From Rhodococcus koreensis (lineage in GTDB: Bacteria; Actinomycetota; Actinomycetes; Mycobacteriales; Mycobacteriaceae), in contig NZ_FNSV01000005.1 in the NCBI RefSeq assembly GCF_900105905.1, positions 4,526,001-4,590,000 of the forward strand: a stretch of DNA of 64,000 nt, in the 5' to 3' direction. The position numbers and the translations under genes were made by a program. Position 1 is the first letter of the stretch. Every line of letters starts with the position of its first letter. The notes below the pieces were generated by a model, which was given only the letters and a program-made list of their open reading frames with translations, did not search any database and was not told where the DNA came from. Shown piece by piece: positions 44,736 to 53,168 of the stretch.

Positions 44736-45649
44736 GATTCCCTCTCTCCCTGACGGATTCGTTCGATCCAGTCCGCCGCGTCTCCGTCGGACGGCGGGGG
44801 CGGGCCGCTCGGGTTGGCGGCGGGCCAGGACCCGAGGAACCGCACGTGCGACTTCCGGTGCAGCGCACGGAACGCCTCGGCGACGAGCGGGTCCTCGATG
44901 TGCCCGATGCAGTCGACGAAGAAGCGGTACAGGCCGGGGGTGGTGCGCACCGGGCGTGATTCGATGCGGATGAGATCGATTCCGCGCGTCGCGAACTCGG
45001 AGAGCACACCGACGAGGGAGCCGGGGGTGTTGTGGGGTTCGAGGACGGCGGAGGTGCGGTCGCCGCCGGTGCGGGCGGGCACCCGGGTGGGCGCGGTGAC
45101 CAGAACGAATCGGGTGCGGGCGCTCTTCTCGTCGGCGACCCCGTCGGCGAGGCTGCGGAGCCCGAGCCGTTCGCCGGCGAGGGCGGTGGACACGGCGGCG
45201 TCGGCGAGGCCGTTCGCCACGTCCTCGGCGGCGCCGGCGTTGGAGGACGCCGTCTGGAGTTGGGCGCCGGGGCAGTTCTCCTCCAGCCAGATTCGCACCT
45301 GACCGGCCGCCACCGGGTACGCCCGCACGGTGCGCACCTGGTCGAGCCGCTCGACGCCCGCCCCGCCGAGGATCGTGAACGCCACGTCGAGTTCGGTCTC
45401 GGCCACGATCTGCAGGCGGTCACCCAGCGCGAGCGAGTCGAGGGTGGGCACCACGGCGCCCTCGACGGAGCTCTCGATGGGAACGACGGCGCCGTCGACG
45501 ACGCCGTCACGCACCATGGCCAGGGTGGCGGGCGGACTCGTCGCGGCCACCCGCTCCACGGGCCCGTCGAAGGCACCCTCGGCCTCGAGCTGGGCGAGCG
45601 CCATCTCCGTGAAGGTTCCCGACGGTCCGAAATACGCGATCTTTGGCAC
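44732..45649 (-). CDS. pheA: Prephenate dehydratase
   Basis: Converts prephenate to phenylpyruvate in phenylalanine synthesis. 305 residues. The catalytic PDT domain begins KIAYFGPSGTFTEMAL, with GVVPIESSVEGAV, SNAGAAEDV and the TRF motif in ARTRFVLV. A C-terminal ACT domain (HNTPGSLVGVLSEFATRGIDLIRIESRP) binds phenylalanine for feedback control. Stand-alone, without a chorismate mutase domain. GTG at 45649 fits the family N terminus; the longer upstream frame does not. Confidence 0.95.
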   Translation of the reverse strand: MPKIAYFGPSGTFTEMALAQLEAEGAFDGPVERVAATSPPATLAMVRDGVVDGAVVPIESSVEGAVVPTLDSLALGDRLQIVAETELDVAFTILGGAGVERLDQVRTVRAYPVAAGQVRIWLEENCPGAQLQTASSNAGAAEDVANGLADAAVSTALAGERLGLRSLADGVADEKSARTRFVLVTAPTRVPARTGGDRTSAVLEPHNTPGSLVGVLSEFATRGIDLIRIESRPVRTTPGLYRFFVDCIGHIEDPLVAEAFRALHRKSHVRFLGSWPAANPSGPPPPSDGDAADWIERIRQGERES

Positions 45650-45704
45650 GACTACGAGATTACGCACCGAGCGTTGACGGTCCGGCGCATTGACGGTGAA
45701 TGTT

Positions 45705-46397
45705 TTACCGCAGACCCGCGTCCGCCAGCTCACCGGCGACGAGCACCGGGTCGTCGACCTCGACCCCGAGCAGGACCTCGCGGACGGCCTCCGCGGCCTC
45801 GGGGATCAGCGAGGCGAGTCTCGTGGGATCCGGGGTCGCGAGCGCCGCCCGCACGTCGTCGCCGCGGAGGGACGCGACCGTCCCCGACAGCAGCGCGAGC
45901 ACCTCGGCGGTGTCACGGGCCCGCGCCACGTATCCGACGTCGGCGTGCGCGAGGACGGCGAGGAAGTCGGCGACCTCGCCGATGGAGTGCCCGCTCGCGA
46001 GTCCCGGGATGCGGCCTACGTCCGCGAGGTGCTGCGCCGTCTCGGCCAGGCCGGCGTCGTCGCTGCCGTCCGCGACGACGAACACCGCGAGCGGGGACGG
46101 CAGCCGCAGCGCGACCGCGTCGCCGAGCTGGCCCGCCGGGCAGTCGAGGTGGAACCGGACCGCCTCGTAGGAGGCCTGCTCGCTGGTGCGGAGAACGGCC
46201 GGGTCGACGTCGAGCCCCACGATCACACGGCCGGCGTCGGTGCCGACGGCGTCGAGCAGCGCGGACGCCGCGACCACCCGCGGTCCGAATGCGCCACCGG
46301 CGGCCGGGCTCGTGTCCCGGGTCCCGCTGAGCAGATCCGCGAGCAACGACTGCGGTCCGCGGGAGCGCGGAACACCGAGGGAGAGAGGTATGGCCAC
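45705..46397 (-). CDS. Hypothetical cytoplasmic protein
   Basis: 230 residues, no family recognised. No signal peptide or membrane helix; sequence is Ala/Val/Asp-rich alpha/beta with segments GTDAGRVIVGLDVDPAVL and PLAVFVVADGSDDAG. GTG start at 46397. Codon use is like that of neighbours. It shares a 114-bp divergent promoter region, with a strong IdeR box, with the DUF2470 gene, so iron control is possible. Confidence 0.6.
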   Translation of the reverse strand: MAIPLSLGVPRSRGPQSLLADLLSGTRDTSPAAGGAFGPRVVAASALLDAVGTDAGRVIVGLDVDPAVLRTSEQASYEAVRFHLDCPAGQLGDAVALRLPSPLAVFVVADGSDDAGLAETAQHLADVGRIPGLASGHSIGEVADFLAVLAHADVGYVARARDTAEVLALLSGTVASLRGDDVRAALATPDPTRLASLIPEAAEAVREVLLGVEVDDPVLVAGELADAGLR

Positions 46398-46465
46398 CTT
46401 CCCACCGTATGCCCGCCTCGTGGACCGGAATCTTTTCGGGTCTTGCCCTCGCCGGTTCCGTCACA

Positions 46466-46484
46466 TTAGGTTAGGGTTACCTCA
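46466..46484. promoter_or_regulatory. IdeR/DtxR iron box between hypothetical gene and DUF2470 gene
   Basis: TTAGGTTAGGGTTACCTCA matches 16 of 19 positions of the consensus TTAGGTTAGGCTAACCTAA, including an intact left half. It lies 27 bp upstream of the DUF2470 ATG and 68 bp upstream of the divergent GTG. The M. tuberculosis counterpart Rv3839 is a known IdeR target. Confidence 0.85.
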
Positions 46485-46511
46485 GTATCGCGGAACCCTG
46501 AAGGAGGCTCC

Positions 46512-47276
46512 ATGCCCGTCACGACCACCGGTCCGTCCACCGCCGAGCGTGTGCGTAGCTCGTGCGCACGGACCCAGGACGCGGTACTCGCCGTCGAAGG
46601 CAGCGCACCGACCGTCACGTCGGTCCACCACCTGCGGTCCAGCGGCGACGTCGTCGTCGCGGTGCCCACCGAGTCGGCGGCCGCCACGCTGTCCTGGCTC
46701 GCCGGCGGCGGCGGAATCCCGGCCGTGCTCGAACTGACCGACAACTCACCGCTCGCGCTGCGCGAGCCCGTGCGGTCGCTCGTCTGGCTGCGCGGCAACC
46801 TCCACGCGCTGTGCGAGGCACACACCCGCACCCTCGCCGACGAGGTGGCCTCCGAATACCCGCACCCCGGACTACTCGACGTCGGACACGATGCGACGCT
46901 GCTGCAACTGCGTCTCGAATCGGCGGTGGTCGCCGATTCGAGTGGCGCCGAACCCGTCGCCCTGGACGATCTGCTCGCCGCCCGGCCCGACCCGTTCTGG
47001 GAGATGGAGACCGCCTGGCTCCAGCACCTCGACGAAGACCACCGCGACCTCATCGACATGCTGTCGCGCAAACTTCCGCCCCACATGCGGCGCGGACGCG
47101 TCCGCCCCCTGGGCATCGACCGGTACGGACTGCGACTGCGCGTCGAGAACGACCACGGCGATCGCGACATCTGGATGCCGTTCTCCGCGCCGGTCGACGA
47201 CGCCGTCGCCCTGAGCAGGGCGATCCGGCTGCTGGTGGGATGCCCGTTCGTGAACGGACTCCGCGCGCGCGGCTGA
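46512..47276 (+). CDS. DUF2470-domain protein (Rv3839-like)
   Basis: 254-residue soluble protein. The C-terminal half (about 160-245) is the DUF2470 domain: WLQHLDEDHRDLIDMLSRK and DRYGLRLRVENDHGDRDIWMPFSAPVDD; this domain accompanies or forms part of HugZ/pyridoxamine-oxidase-like haem-degrading proteins. The N-terminal half may be a diverged split-barrel. ATG at 46512 with AAGGAGG 6 bases upstream. The IdeR box 27 bp upstream predicts repression when iron is plentiful. Haem handling is inference. Confidence 0.85.
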   Translation: MPVTTTGPSTAERVRSSCARTQDAVLAVEGSAPTVTSVHHLRSSGDVVVAVPTESAAATLSWLAGGGGIPAVLELTDNSPLALREPVRSLVWLRGNLHALCEAHTRTLADEVASEYPHPGLLDVGHDATLLQLRLESAVVADSSGAEPVALDDLLAARPDPFWEMETAWLQHLDEDHRDLIDMLSRKLPPHMRRGRVRPLGIDRYGLRLRVENDHGDRDIWMPFSAPVDDAVALSRAIRLLVGCPFVNGLRARG

Positions 47277-47304
47277 CCGGCCTTCCGGTTCGCCGCACGC
47301 TAGC

Positions 47305-48132
47305 GTGTGCGGCGTGATCTCGCGCGCAACGCTCACCTCCTGGCTACAGCCGGCCTCACCCGAACCGGCCGCCCCGGTGGCCGCCGGCACCGAGCGCAGG
47401 GCCCTGTGGATCGAGATCACGATCGTCCTGCTCGTCACGTTCGGGACGAGCGGGCTGTCGGGACTGCTGTCGCTGACCGAATCGCTGCTCACACCCGGCA
47501 ACCTGGCCGACCAGGCCGTCGCGCTCAACGTCGCCCGCGCCGAGAACCAGATCATCGACGTCGCCCGGCAACTGCTCGGCGTCGTGAAACTCCTCGCGTG
47601 GGGCGCCCTGGGGCTGTATCTCCTGTGGCGGAGCGGTGCCGGCCCACGTGACGTCGGGCTCGGCCGATTCCGCTGGCGCCCCGACGCGACGCACGGTGTC
47701 GGGCTCGCCGCACTGATCGGTCTGCCCGGGCTCGGCTTCTACCTGCTGGCCCGCGCGATCGGCGCCAACCTCACCGTCGTCCCCAGCACGATCGGGGACC
47801 ACTGGTGGCGTCTGCCCGCGCTGATCCTGTGGGCGATCGCGAATTCCGGCGCGGAGGAAGTGCTCGTCGTCGCGTATCTGATCACCCGGCTGCGGCAACT
47901 CGGGTGGAGCGAGAATTCTTCGCTGCTCGCGTCGGCGCTGCTGCGGGGGACGTACCACCTCTACCAGGGCTTCGGCGGCGGGCTGGGCAACGTCGCGATG
48001 GGTCTGGTGTTCGGCCGGTACTGGCAGAAGACCGGACGGTTGTGGCCTCTCGTGATCGCGCACGCCACCATCGATTCGGTCGCGTTCGTCGGCTACGCCG
48101 CGCTGCGCGGGCACGTCGGCTGGATTCCGTAA
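47305..48132 (+). CDS. CPBP-family intramembrane protease-like protein
   Basis: 275 residues, about eight hydrophobic segments. CPBP motifs: motif 1 SGAEEVLVVAYLI near residue 177, motif 2 RGTYHLYQGFGGGLGN with the His, motif 3 AHATIDSV. The usual Arg of EExxxR is replaced by Val, so peptidase activity is in doubt. GTG at 47305 or 47314 could start it. It lies between DUF2470 and LCP genes, 28 and 21 bp away, probably in one transcript. Confidence 0.85.
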   Translation: MCGVISRATLTSWLQPASPEPAAPVAAGTERRALWIEITIVLLVTFGTSGLSGLLSLTESLLTPGNLADQAVALNVARAENQIIDVARQLLGVVKLLAWGALGLYLLWRSGAGPRDVGLGRFRWRPDATHGVGLAALIGLPGLGFYLLARAIGANLTVVPSTIGDHWWRLPALILWAIANSGAEEVLVVAYLITRLRQLGWSENSSLLASALLRGTYHLYQGFGGGLGNVAMGLVFGRYWQKTGRLWPLVIAHATIDSVAFVGYAALRGHVGWIP

Positions 48133-48153
48133 TCCGGCCGGACCAGTAAAGTC

Positions 48154-49605
48154 GTGCGGGTGACCGGCGACGCCCCCTATCCTCCGCTGCCGCCCCGTCC
48201 GCCTCGGCGGACGCCGGGCGGGCAGCAGGTGCCGCCACCCCCGAACCGCCGAATCCCGCCTCCCGACCAGCGGGTTCCTCCGCAGACGCGGCGGGTGCCG
48301 CCGCAGGGTCCGCCGCAACAGGGGCCTCCTGCGCCTCGCCCGCGACACCCCGCGCCACGTCAGGGTCCGCCGCCGCAGGAGGGCACCCAGGTGATCCGCC
48401 GCGACGGCTGGGGCGCCCCGCCGCCGCCCCAGCAGGCCTGGTCGCAGGCCCCGGAACCGCAACTGTCCCGCTCGGCCCCGCCGCAGGGTCCGCGCGGCTA
48501 CGCACCCACCCAGACGCCGCAGCCGTACCGCGACGCACCACCGCCACCGCCACCGCAGGTGCCCGACCGGCGTCCCCCGCGCACGCCACCACCTCCGCCG
48601 CCGCCCGCACCGTCGCGGGCCCCGGAGCCGCCGCAGCAGCGCAGGCCCAGGCGACCACGGCACTGGGGGCGTCGCATCGGCATCCTGTTCCTGGTGCTGG
48701 TCATGGCGCTCGCGGGCATGACCTATTACCTCGACAGTTCGCTGAACCGGATCGACGCGCTGGCCGACTACCCCGGCCGGATCGGTGACACCCCCGGCAC
48801 GAACTGGCTGCTGGTCGGTTCGGACAGCCGCACCGGGCTGACCCCCGAGCAGGAACAGCAGCTGTCGACCGGCGGCAACAGCGGTCCCGACCGCACCGAC
48901 ACCATCATCGTGGTGCACGTCCCCAGCGGCGGCGGCCCGGCGACGATGGTGAGCATCCCGCGCGACTCGTACGTGTCGATCCCCGGCTACGGCGAGGACA
49001 AGATCAACGCGTCGTTCGCGTTCGGTGGTCCGCAACTGCTGACCCAGACGGTCGAGGAGGCGTCCGGTCTGCACATCGACCACTACGCGGAGATCGGATT
49101 CGGCGGATTCGCCGGCATCGTCGACGCGATCGGCGGCGTCGACATGTGCCTGGACACCGCCATCGACGACCCACTCGCGGGGATCAACCTCGCACCCGGC
49201 TGCCAGGAACTGTCGGGGGCGCAGGCGCTCGGCTTCGTCCGCAGCCGCGCGACCGCGCTCGCCGACATCGACCGGATGAACCATCAGCGGATGTTCATGG
49301 CGGCGTTGATGTCGAAGGCCACCAGTCCGGCGACGTGGCTCAACCCGTTCCGCGTCTGGCCGCTCGTCACCGACACCGCCGCATCGTTGCGCGTCGACGA
49401 GAGCGACCACATCTGGAACCTGGCCGCACTCGCCTGGGCGGTTCGCGGCGACATGGTCACCACCACCGTCCCCGTGGGCGGTTTCGAGGACGTCGACGGC
49501 TCCGGGAACGTGCTGCTCTGGGATCACGACCGGGCATCGCAGTTCTTCGACGCGCTGGCCAACGACCGTCAGGTCCCAGCCGAACTGGTCACCACCGGAC
49601 CGTGA
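48154..49605 (+). CDS. LytR-CpsA-Psr (LCP) family protein
   Basis: 483 residues. A very long Pro/Arg/Gln-rich cytosolic N terminus (1-170), one transmembrane helix (about 173-193), then the external LCP domain with WLLVGSDSRTG, DRTDTIIVVHV, SIPRDSYVSIPGYGEDKINASFAFGG and DRMNHQRMF. LCP enzymes attach polymers such as arabinogalactan to peptidoglycan from lipid-linked precursors, which suits this wall-biosynthesis neighbourhood. GTG at 48154 (or 48160). Position matches Rv3840, also annotated as an LCP-domain protein before bfrB. Confidence 0.92.
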   Translation: MRVTGDAPYPPLPPRPPRRTPGGQQVPPPPNRRIPPPDQRVPPQTRRVPPQGPPQQGPPAPRPRHPAPRQGPPPQEGTQVIRRDGWGAPPPPQQAWSQAPEPQLSRSAPPQGPRGYAPTQTPQPYRDAPPPPPPQVPDRRPPRTPPPPPPPAPSRAPEPPQQRRPRRPRHWGRRIGILFLVLVMALAGMTYYLDSSLNRIDALADYPGRIGDTPGTNWLLVGSDSRTGLTPEQEQQLSTGGNSGPDRTDTIIVVHVPSGGGPATMVSIPRDSYVSIPGYGEDKINASFAFGGPQLLTQTVEEASGLHIDHYAEIGFGGFAGIVDAIGGVDMCLDTAIDDPLAGINLAPGCQELSGAQALGFVRSRATALADIDRMNHQRMFMAALMSKATSPATWLNPFRVWPLVTDTAASLRVDESDHIWNLAALAWAVRGDMVTTTVPVGGFEDVDGSGNVLLWDHDRASQFFDALANDRQVPAELVTTGP

Positions 49606-49628
49606 CGCGCGGCCGTAAACTGACACCC

Positions 49629-50180
49629 ATGACGCACCCGGAGCCGAAGGCACCCAGCGAGTTCCATGCCCTCCTGCAGCAGCAGATCCGCAACGAGTTC
49701 ACCGCATCCCAGCAGTACATCGCGGTGGCCGTCTATTTCGACTCGCACGATCTCCCACAACTGGCTCACCGGTTCTATTCGCAGGCCGCCGAGGAGCGCG
49801 GCCATGCGCTGATGATGGTCCAGTACCTGATCGACAACAACCTCCAGGTGACCGTCCCCGGCATCGACGACGTGGTCACCGATTTCGATTCGGTGCGCGC
49901 CCCCGTCGCACTGGCGGTGGAACGGGAACGTGCCGTCACCGAGCAGATCACCAAACTCGCCCGAACGGCCCGCGACACCGGCGACTACCTCGGTGAGCGG
50001 TTCATCCAGTGGTTCCTCGAGGAACAGGTCGAGGAGGTCGCAAGCATGCACACGCTCCTGACGATCGTCGAGCGCGCCGGCGACAACCTGTTCGACATCG
50101 AGGATTTCATCGCCCGCGAGATGAGCGGCAACTCGCCGGTCCGGCCGGGTGCGCCGAAGAGGGCGGGCGGCGGCGTCTGA
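49629..50180 (+). CDS. Ferritin (haem-free, BfrB-like), copy 1
   Basis: 183 residues, four-helix ferritin. Ferroxidase residues sit in IRNEFTASQQY, AAEERGHALMM and WFLEEQVEEVASM; no Met equivalent of the bacterioferritin haem ligand is seen. Start ATG at 49629, 23 bp after the LCP stop. A C-terminal tail NSPVRPGAPKRAGGGV extends past the last helix, as in mycobacterial BfrB. Placement after the LCP gene matches Rv3841. About 60% identical by eye to the second ferritin at 51609-52154. Confidence 0.93.
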   Translation: MTHPEPKAPSEFHALLQQQIRNEFTASQQYIAVAVYFDSHDLPQLAHRFYSQAAEERGHALMMVQYLIDNNLQVTVPGIDDVVTDFDSVRAPVALAVERERAVTEQITKLARTARDTGDYLGERFIQWFLEEQVEEVASMHTLLTIVERAGDNLFDIEDFIAREMSGNSPVRPGAPKRAGGGV

Positions 50181-50190
50181 CCCGTTCGGG

Positions 50191-51381
50191 TCAGCAGCGG
50201 GTGGGCGCCGGTTCGCCGCGGAATCGCGCGGCCACGTATTCGTACGCGTCCGGAAAGCCCACCACTGCCGTCGTCATGTGCTCGGAAATCTCGTACGGGA
50301 CGAACGTCAGTCTGGCGCCTGCCGCGCAGTAGCGGTGCGCGGTCTCCGCGATCGAATCGAACGGCGTCAGCCCGTCGAGGGTGCCGTGCCACAGGTAGAG
50401 GGGCGCGGTCGGGACACCCTCGTAGTACCTCAAACTGTTCTCGCGCAACACCTGGTGCGCACCCGAACTCGCCATGAGGCTGGTGGACGCGGCCAGCTGT
50501 CCGGCGCTGCGGAAGGCGCCGTGGAACAGCAGGAACCGGCGGCATTCGTTCGACATCCACTCGCGCAGCCACAGCCCGGTCGCGTTCAGCTGCGACGAGA
50601 TCGGCAGCTGCTCCGGGTATTCACGTTCCAAACCGATCGCGGCGGCGAACGCGAGCCCGAACCCCGGATGCGGATTGAACCCCAGACCCAGGGCCATCTG
50701 CTCGAGGTCCGCGGGAATCCCACCCGCCACCACCGCGTCGAGTTTCAGTTCGGGCGCATACGTTGGGGCCAGCGCCGCCGCCCACGCGCTGGCCATGCCA
50801 CCCCCGGAATAGCCGGCCAGCGCCACCGGGCTGTGCGTCAACCCCAGTTCGGCCACCCGCTGCAACGCCCGCACGCTGTCGAGGGTGATCATGCCGCCGA
50901 GCTTCGCGGCACCGTACGCGCCCGTCGGGCCGAGATGATCGGGCACCGACACCGCCCAGCCGCGCTGCAGCCCCAGATACAGGCCCGGCGACTCCTGCAG
51001 TTCCAGATTGAACAGCGAGTGCGACGGGGCACATTTGGTTCCGAGCGAATTCACGATCGCCTGATACGACACGAGCGGAGGATTCGCGACACCGCGGGGA
51101 AGCAGCACGGTGGTGACGGCCACGATCGGATGTCCCGCAGAGTTCGTCGACCGGAACGCGATCTGCCACCCGTCGGAGTTCGCGTACATCCAGGTGTCGA
51201 TCCGCCGCGTCCGCACGACGTCGCCGGGATTCAGGACCCCGAGGTCGGCGGGGGCCGAATAGAAGGGGTCGGGGTCCGGCCAGGGATACAACGGGTCGGC
51301 CTGCACGGGAGCCGGAATCGTCGCGCCCAGGAAAACGGCACCGAGAATAAACGCTATCCACGCACCGGATCGTCGCAACAT
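50191..51381 (-). CDS. Secreted lipase family protein (alpha/beta hydrolase)
   Basis: 396 residues with a signal peptide (cleavage near VQA-DP, about residue 28). The fold and motifs fit the secretory lipase (LIP) family: VVRTRRIDTW, VSYQAIVNSLG, VSVPDHLGP, nucleophile motif GYSGGG near residue 188, TAPLYLWHGTLDGLTPF with the acid, and His near the C terminus in SEHMTTAV. ATG at 51381. Transcribed towards the first ferritin, 10 bp away, with no obvious hairpin between. Likely acts on extracellular acylglycerols. Confidence 0.88.
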   Translation of the reverse strand: MLRRSGAWIAFILGAVFLGATIPAPVQADPLYPWPDPDPFYSAPADLGVLNPGDVVRTRRIDTWMYANSDGWQIAFRSTNSAGHPIVAVTTVLLPRGVANPPLVSYQAIVNSLGTKCAPSHSLFNLELQESPGLYLGLQRGWAVSVPDHLGPTGAYGAAKLGGMITLDSVRALQRVAELGLTHSPVALAGYSGGGMASAWAAALAPTYAPELKLDAVVAGGIPADLEQMALGLGFNPHPGFGLAFAAAIGLEREYPEQLPISSQLNATGLWLREWMSNECRRFLLFHGAFRSAGQLAASTSLMASSGAHQVLRENSLRYYEGVPTAPLYLWHGTLDGLTPFDSIAETAHRYCAAGARLTFVPYEISEHMTTAVVGFPDAYEYVAARFRGEPAPTRC

Positions 51382-51522
51382 GTGCCTGCCCCTCCGGCCG
51401 CGTCGTCAGATCGCTGTGAATTTTATACGCGAGCCCGGGGCCGCCGACGCGGATTGCCCGGTTCCCATCCGTGATCCGCCGCCAGCTCAGACAAGGAAAT
51501 TGTCACCAGAATGGTTCCGAAT

Positions 51523-51563
51523 TTAGGTTGACTTTAGTTTGGGAACGCTTGCCAATATTAGGT
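51523..51563 (+). promoter_or_regulatory. Two TTAGGT half-sites upstream of second ferritin gene (candidate IdeR sites)
   Basis: TTAGGT occurs at 51523 and 51558, 35 bp apart and 51-86 bp before the ferritin ATG. Only the left half of the IdeR consensus is kept in each (about 10 of 19 positions). In M. tuberculosis, IdeR binds tandem sites upstream of bfrB and activates it; the placement here is compatible with that, but sites are weak. Confidence 0.4.
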
Positions 51564-51608
51564 CGAACTTGGATGACACGTGCTCTGACCAGCGATATTA
51601 TCCATTTC

Positions 51609-52154
51609 ATGACTTCCACTGACGCGCACAAGACGAAATTCCACGCTCTGCTTCACGACCAGATTCGCAACGAATTCAACGCGTCACACCAGTACATCGC
51701 GACTGCCGTCTATTTCGACAACTCGGACCTGCCGCAGCTGGCCAAGCACTTCTACAAGCAGGCCGTCGAAGAGCGTAACCACGCCATGATGATCGTCCAG
51801 TACTTTCTCGACCGCGACATTTCGGTGGAACTGTCGGGTGTCGACGCGGCGAAGGGCCAGTTCGAGAACGCACGCGAGCCGATCGCACTCGCTCTGACTC
51901 AGGAGAAGACGGTCACCGAGCAGATCGTGCAGCTGGCGAGCACCGCCCGCGAGGAGGGTGACTACCTCGGCGAGCAGTTCATGCAGTGGTTCCTCAAGGA
52001 GCAGGTCGAGGAGGTCGCGAGCATGACGACGCTGCTGACCATCGCCGACCGCGCGGGCAGCAACCTGTTCGACCTCGAGGAGTTCGTCGCACGCGAGATG
52101 AGCGGCCCCGCAGACACGTCCGGCGCACCGCACGCGGCGGGCGGTTCCATCTAG
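51609..52154 (+). CDS. Ferritin (haem-free, BfrB-like), copy 2
   Basis: 181-residue ferritin subunit with the ferroxidase glutamates and His in IRNEFNASHQY, AVEERNHAMMI and WFLKEQVEEVASM. ATG at 51609. The 227 bp upstream are AT-richer than the rest of the window and hold two TTAGGT half-sites. A clean hairpin follows the stop. Paralogous to copy 1; the lipase gene lies between them on the other strand. Confidence 0.93.
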   Translation: MTSTDAHKTKFHALLHDQIRNEFNASHQYIATAVYFDNSDLPQLAKHFYKQAVEERNHAMMIVQYFLDRDISVELSGVDAAKGQFENAREPIALALTQEKTVTEQIVQLASTAREEGDYLGEQFMQWFLKEQVEEVASMTTLLTIADRAGSNLFDLEEFVAREMSGPADTSGAPHAAGGSI

Positions 52155-52163
52155 GCGCTTCGC

Positions 52164-52211
52164 GCCCGTGCGCCTTTCTGGTTGTGGTGGCTACCAGAAA
52201 GGCGCACGGGC
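52164..52211. terminator. Bidirectional 19-bp hairpin after ferritin copy 2
   Basis: Perfect arms 52164-52182 and 52193-52211 with a 10-nt loop. Lies between convergent ferritin and DUF5926 genes. On each strand a TTTCTGGT or ACCAGAAA stretch lies inside the stem rather than after it. Confidence 0.7.
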
Positions 52212-52220
52212 CCGGAGGGC

Positions 52221-53135
52221 CTATCGCAACGTCACCTGGCGGCCCCGCAGTCCGTCGCGGGCGCGGCGCTCCTCGGTGGTGAGGGGCGCGTCGACGGCCA
52301 GGGCCTCGGCCAGTCGCTGACCGAGTTCGACGGTGGCGGCGGCCCATTCGTTCGCGTGCTTCTCGCGGTCCAGGTCGAACACCGGGACCAGCAGTCCGTG
52401 TGTCCGGAAGGACCCGGCGTAGCGCGAACCCTCACCGAGGTGCAGGCCACCGGTCGCGTGCACGCGTGCCAGGGCCAGCATCAGATCGTCCTCGTTCTCC
52501 GGGCGGACCCAGCGGATGTGCGCCTTCTCGCCCGCGTCGACCCACCACGCCGCGACGACACCCTCGGCCTCGACGCGCGCGGACGGCATGATCGCCGCAT
52601 TCGCGTGCTGCACGGTCGTCGCGACCTCGGGTGCCGGCTCCACGCCTTCGGGAATCCACCAGTTGAAATCCTGGTGCACGGTGATGTCGAGCGGTGCGTC
52701 CGCGTCGATCACGTCGGCCAGTGCCGGGGTCTCGGATCCCGGGTTGGCGGAGGCCAGCGATTCGCCGGCGGCGGCATCACGGACCCAGGCGACGGACGCG
52801 GCCAGGTCGGCGCCGAGGTCGGCGGAGTGCGCCTGGACCTGCACACCGACGAACCCGGTGGCGCTGTCCCCCTCGTCGCGGACCAGCGCCGCGACGGCTC
52901 CGGGCAGCACGGTCGCGAGGGTCACGGGACGGGACGAATCCTTGACCGGGAGCGGGGCGGTCGCCGACGGGACGAACTCGCGCAGCGCCACCAGATCGCA
53001 TTCGGCGGCGAGGCCTTCGAACGGCCGGGTCACGGCCGCCGCGGCGCTCTCCCGTTCCGCCTGCCGCTGCGCGAGCTTCTCGGCGCGGGCGCTACCCGGC
53101 TTCGGACCACTGTTTCTCTTGCTCTTCTTTGCCAC
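52221..53135 (-). CDS. DUF5926-family protein
   Basis: 304-residue cytoplasmic protein. Lys/Arg-rich N terminus (MAKKSKRNSGPKPGSARAEK), then a mixed domain with DITVHQDFNWWIPEG, AAWWVDAGEKAHIRWVRPENEDDLMLALARVHA and a final EERRARDGLRGRQVTLR. This pattern is that of DUF5926, a family restricted to actinobacteria; no function is known. GTG start at 53135. Single gene followed by a bidirectional hairpin. Confidence 0.75.
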   Translation of the reverse strand: MAKKSKRNSGPKPGSARAEKLAQRQAERESAAAAVTRPFEGLAAECDLVALREFVPSATAPLPVKDSSRPVTLATVLPGAVAALVRDEGDSATGFVGVQVQAHSADLGADLAASVAWVRDAAAGESLASANPGSETPALADVIDADAPLDITVHQDFNWWIPEGVEPAPEVATTVQHANAAIMPSARVEAEGVVAAWWVDAGEKAHIRWVRPENEDDLMLALARVHATGGLHLGEGSRYAGSFRTHGLLVPVFDLDREKHANEWAAATVELGQRLAEALAVDAPLTTEERRARDGLRGRQVTLR

Positions 53136-53168
53136 GACGCCAAAACCTACACGCCGACGCCGGTCCGG

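Noticed and set aside
51471..51608. N-terminal extension of ferritin copy 2
   Set aside because: The extra 46 residues have no ferritin similarity and cover AT-rich promoter DNA with TTAGGT sites; ATG 51609 fits the family.
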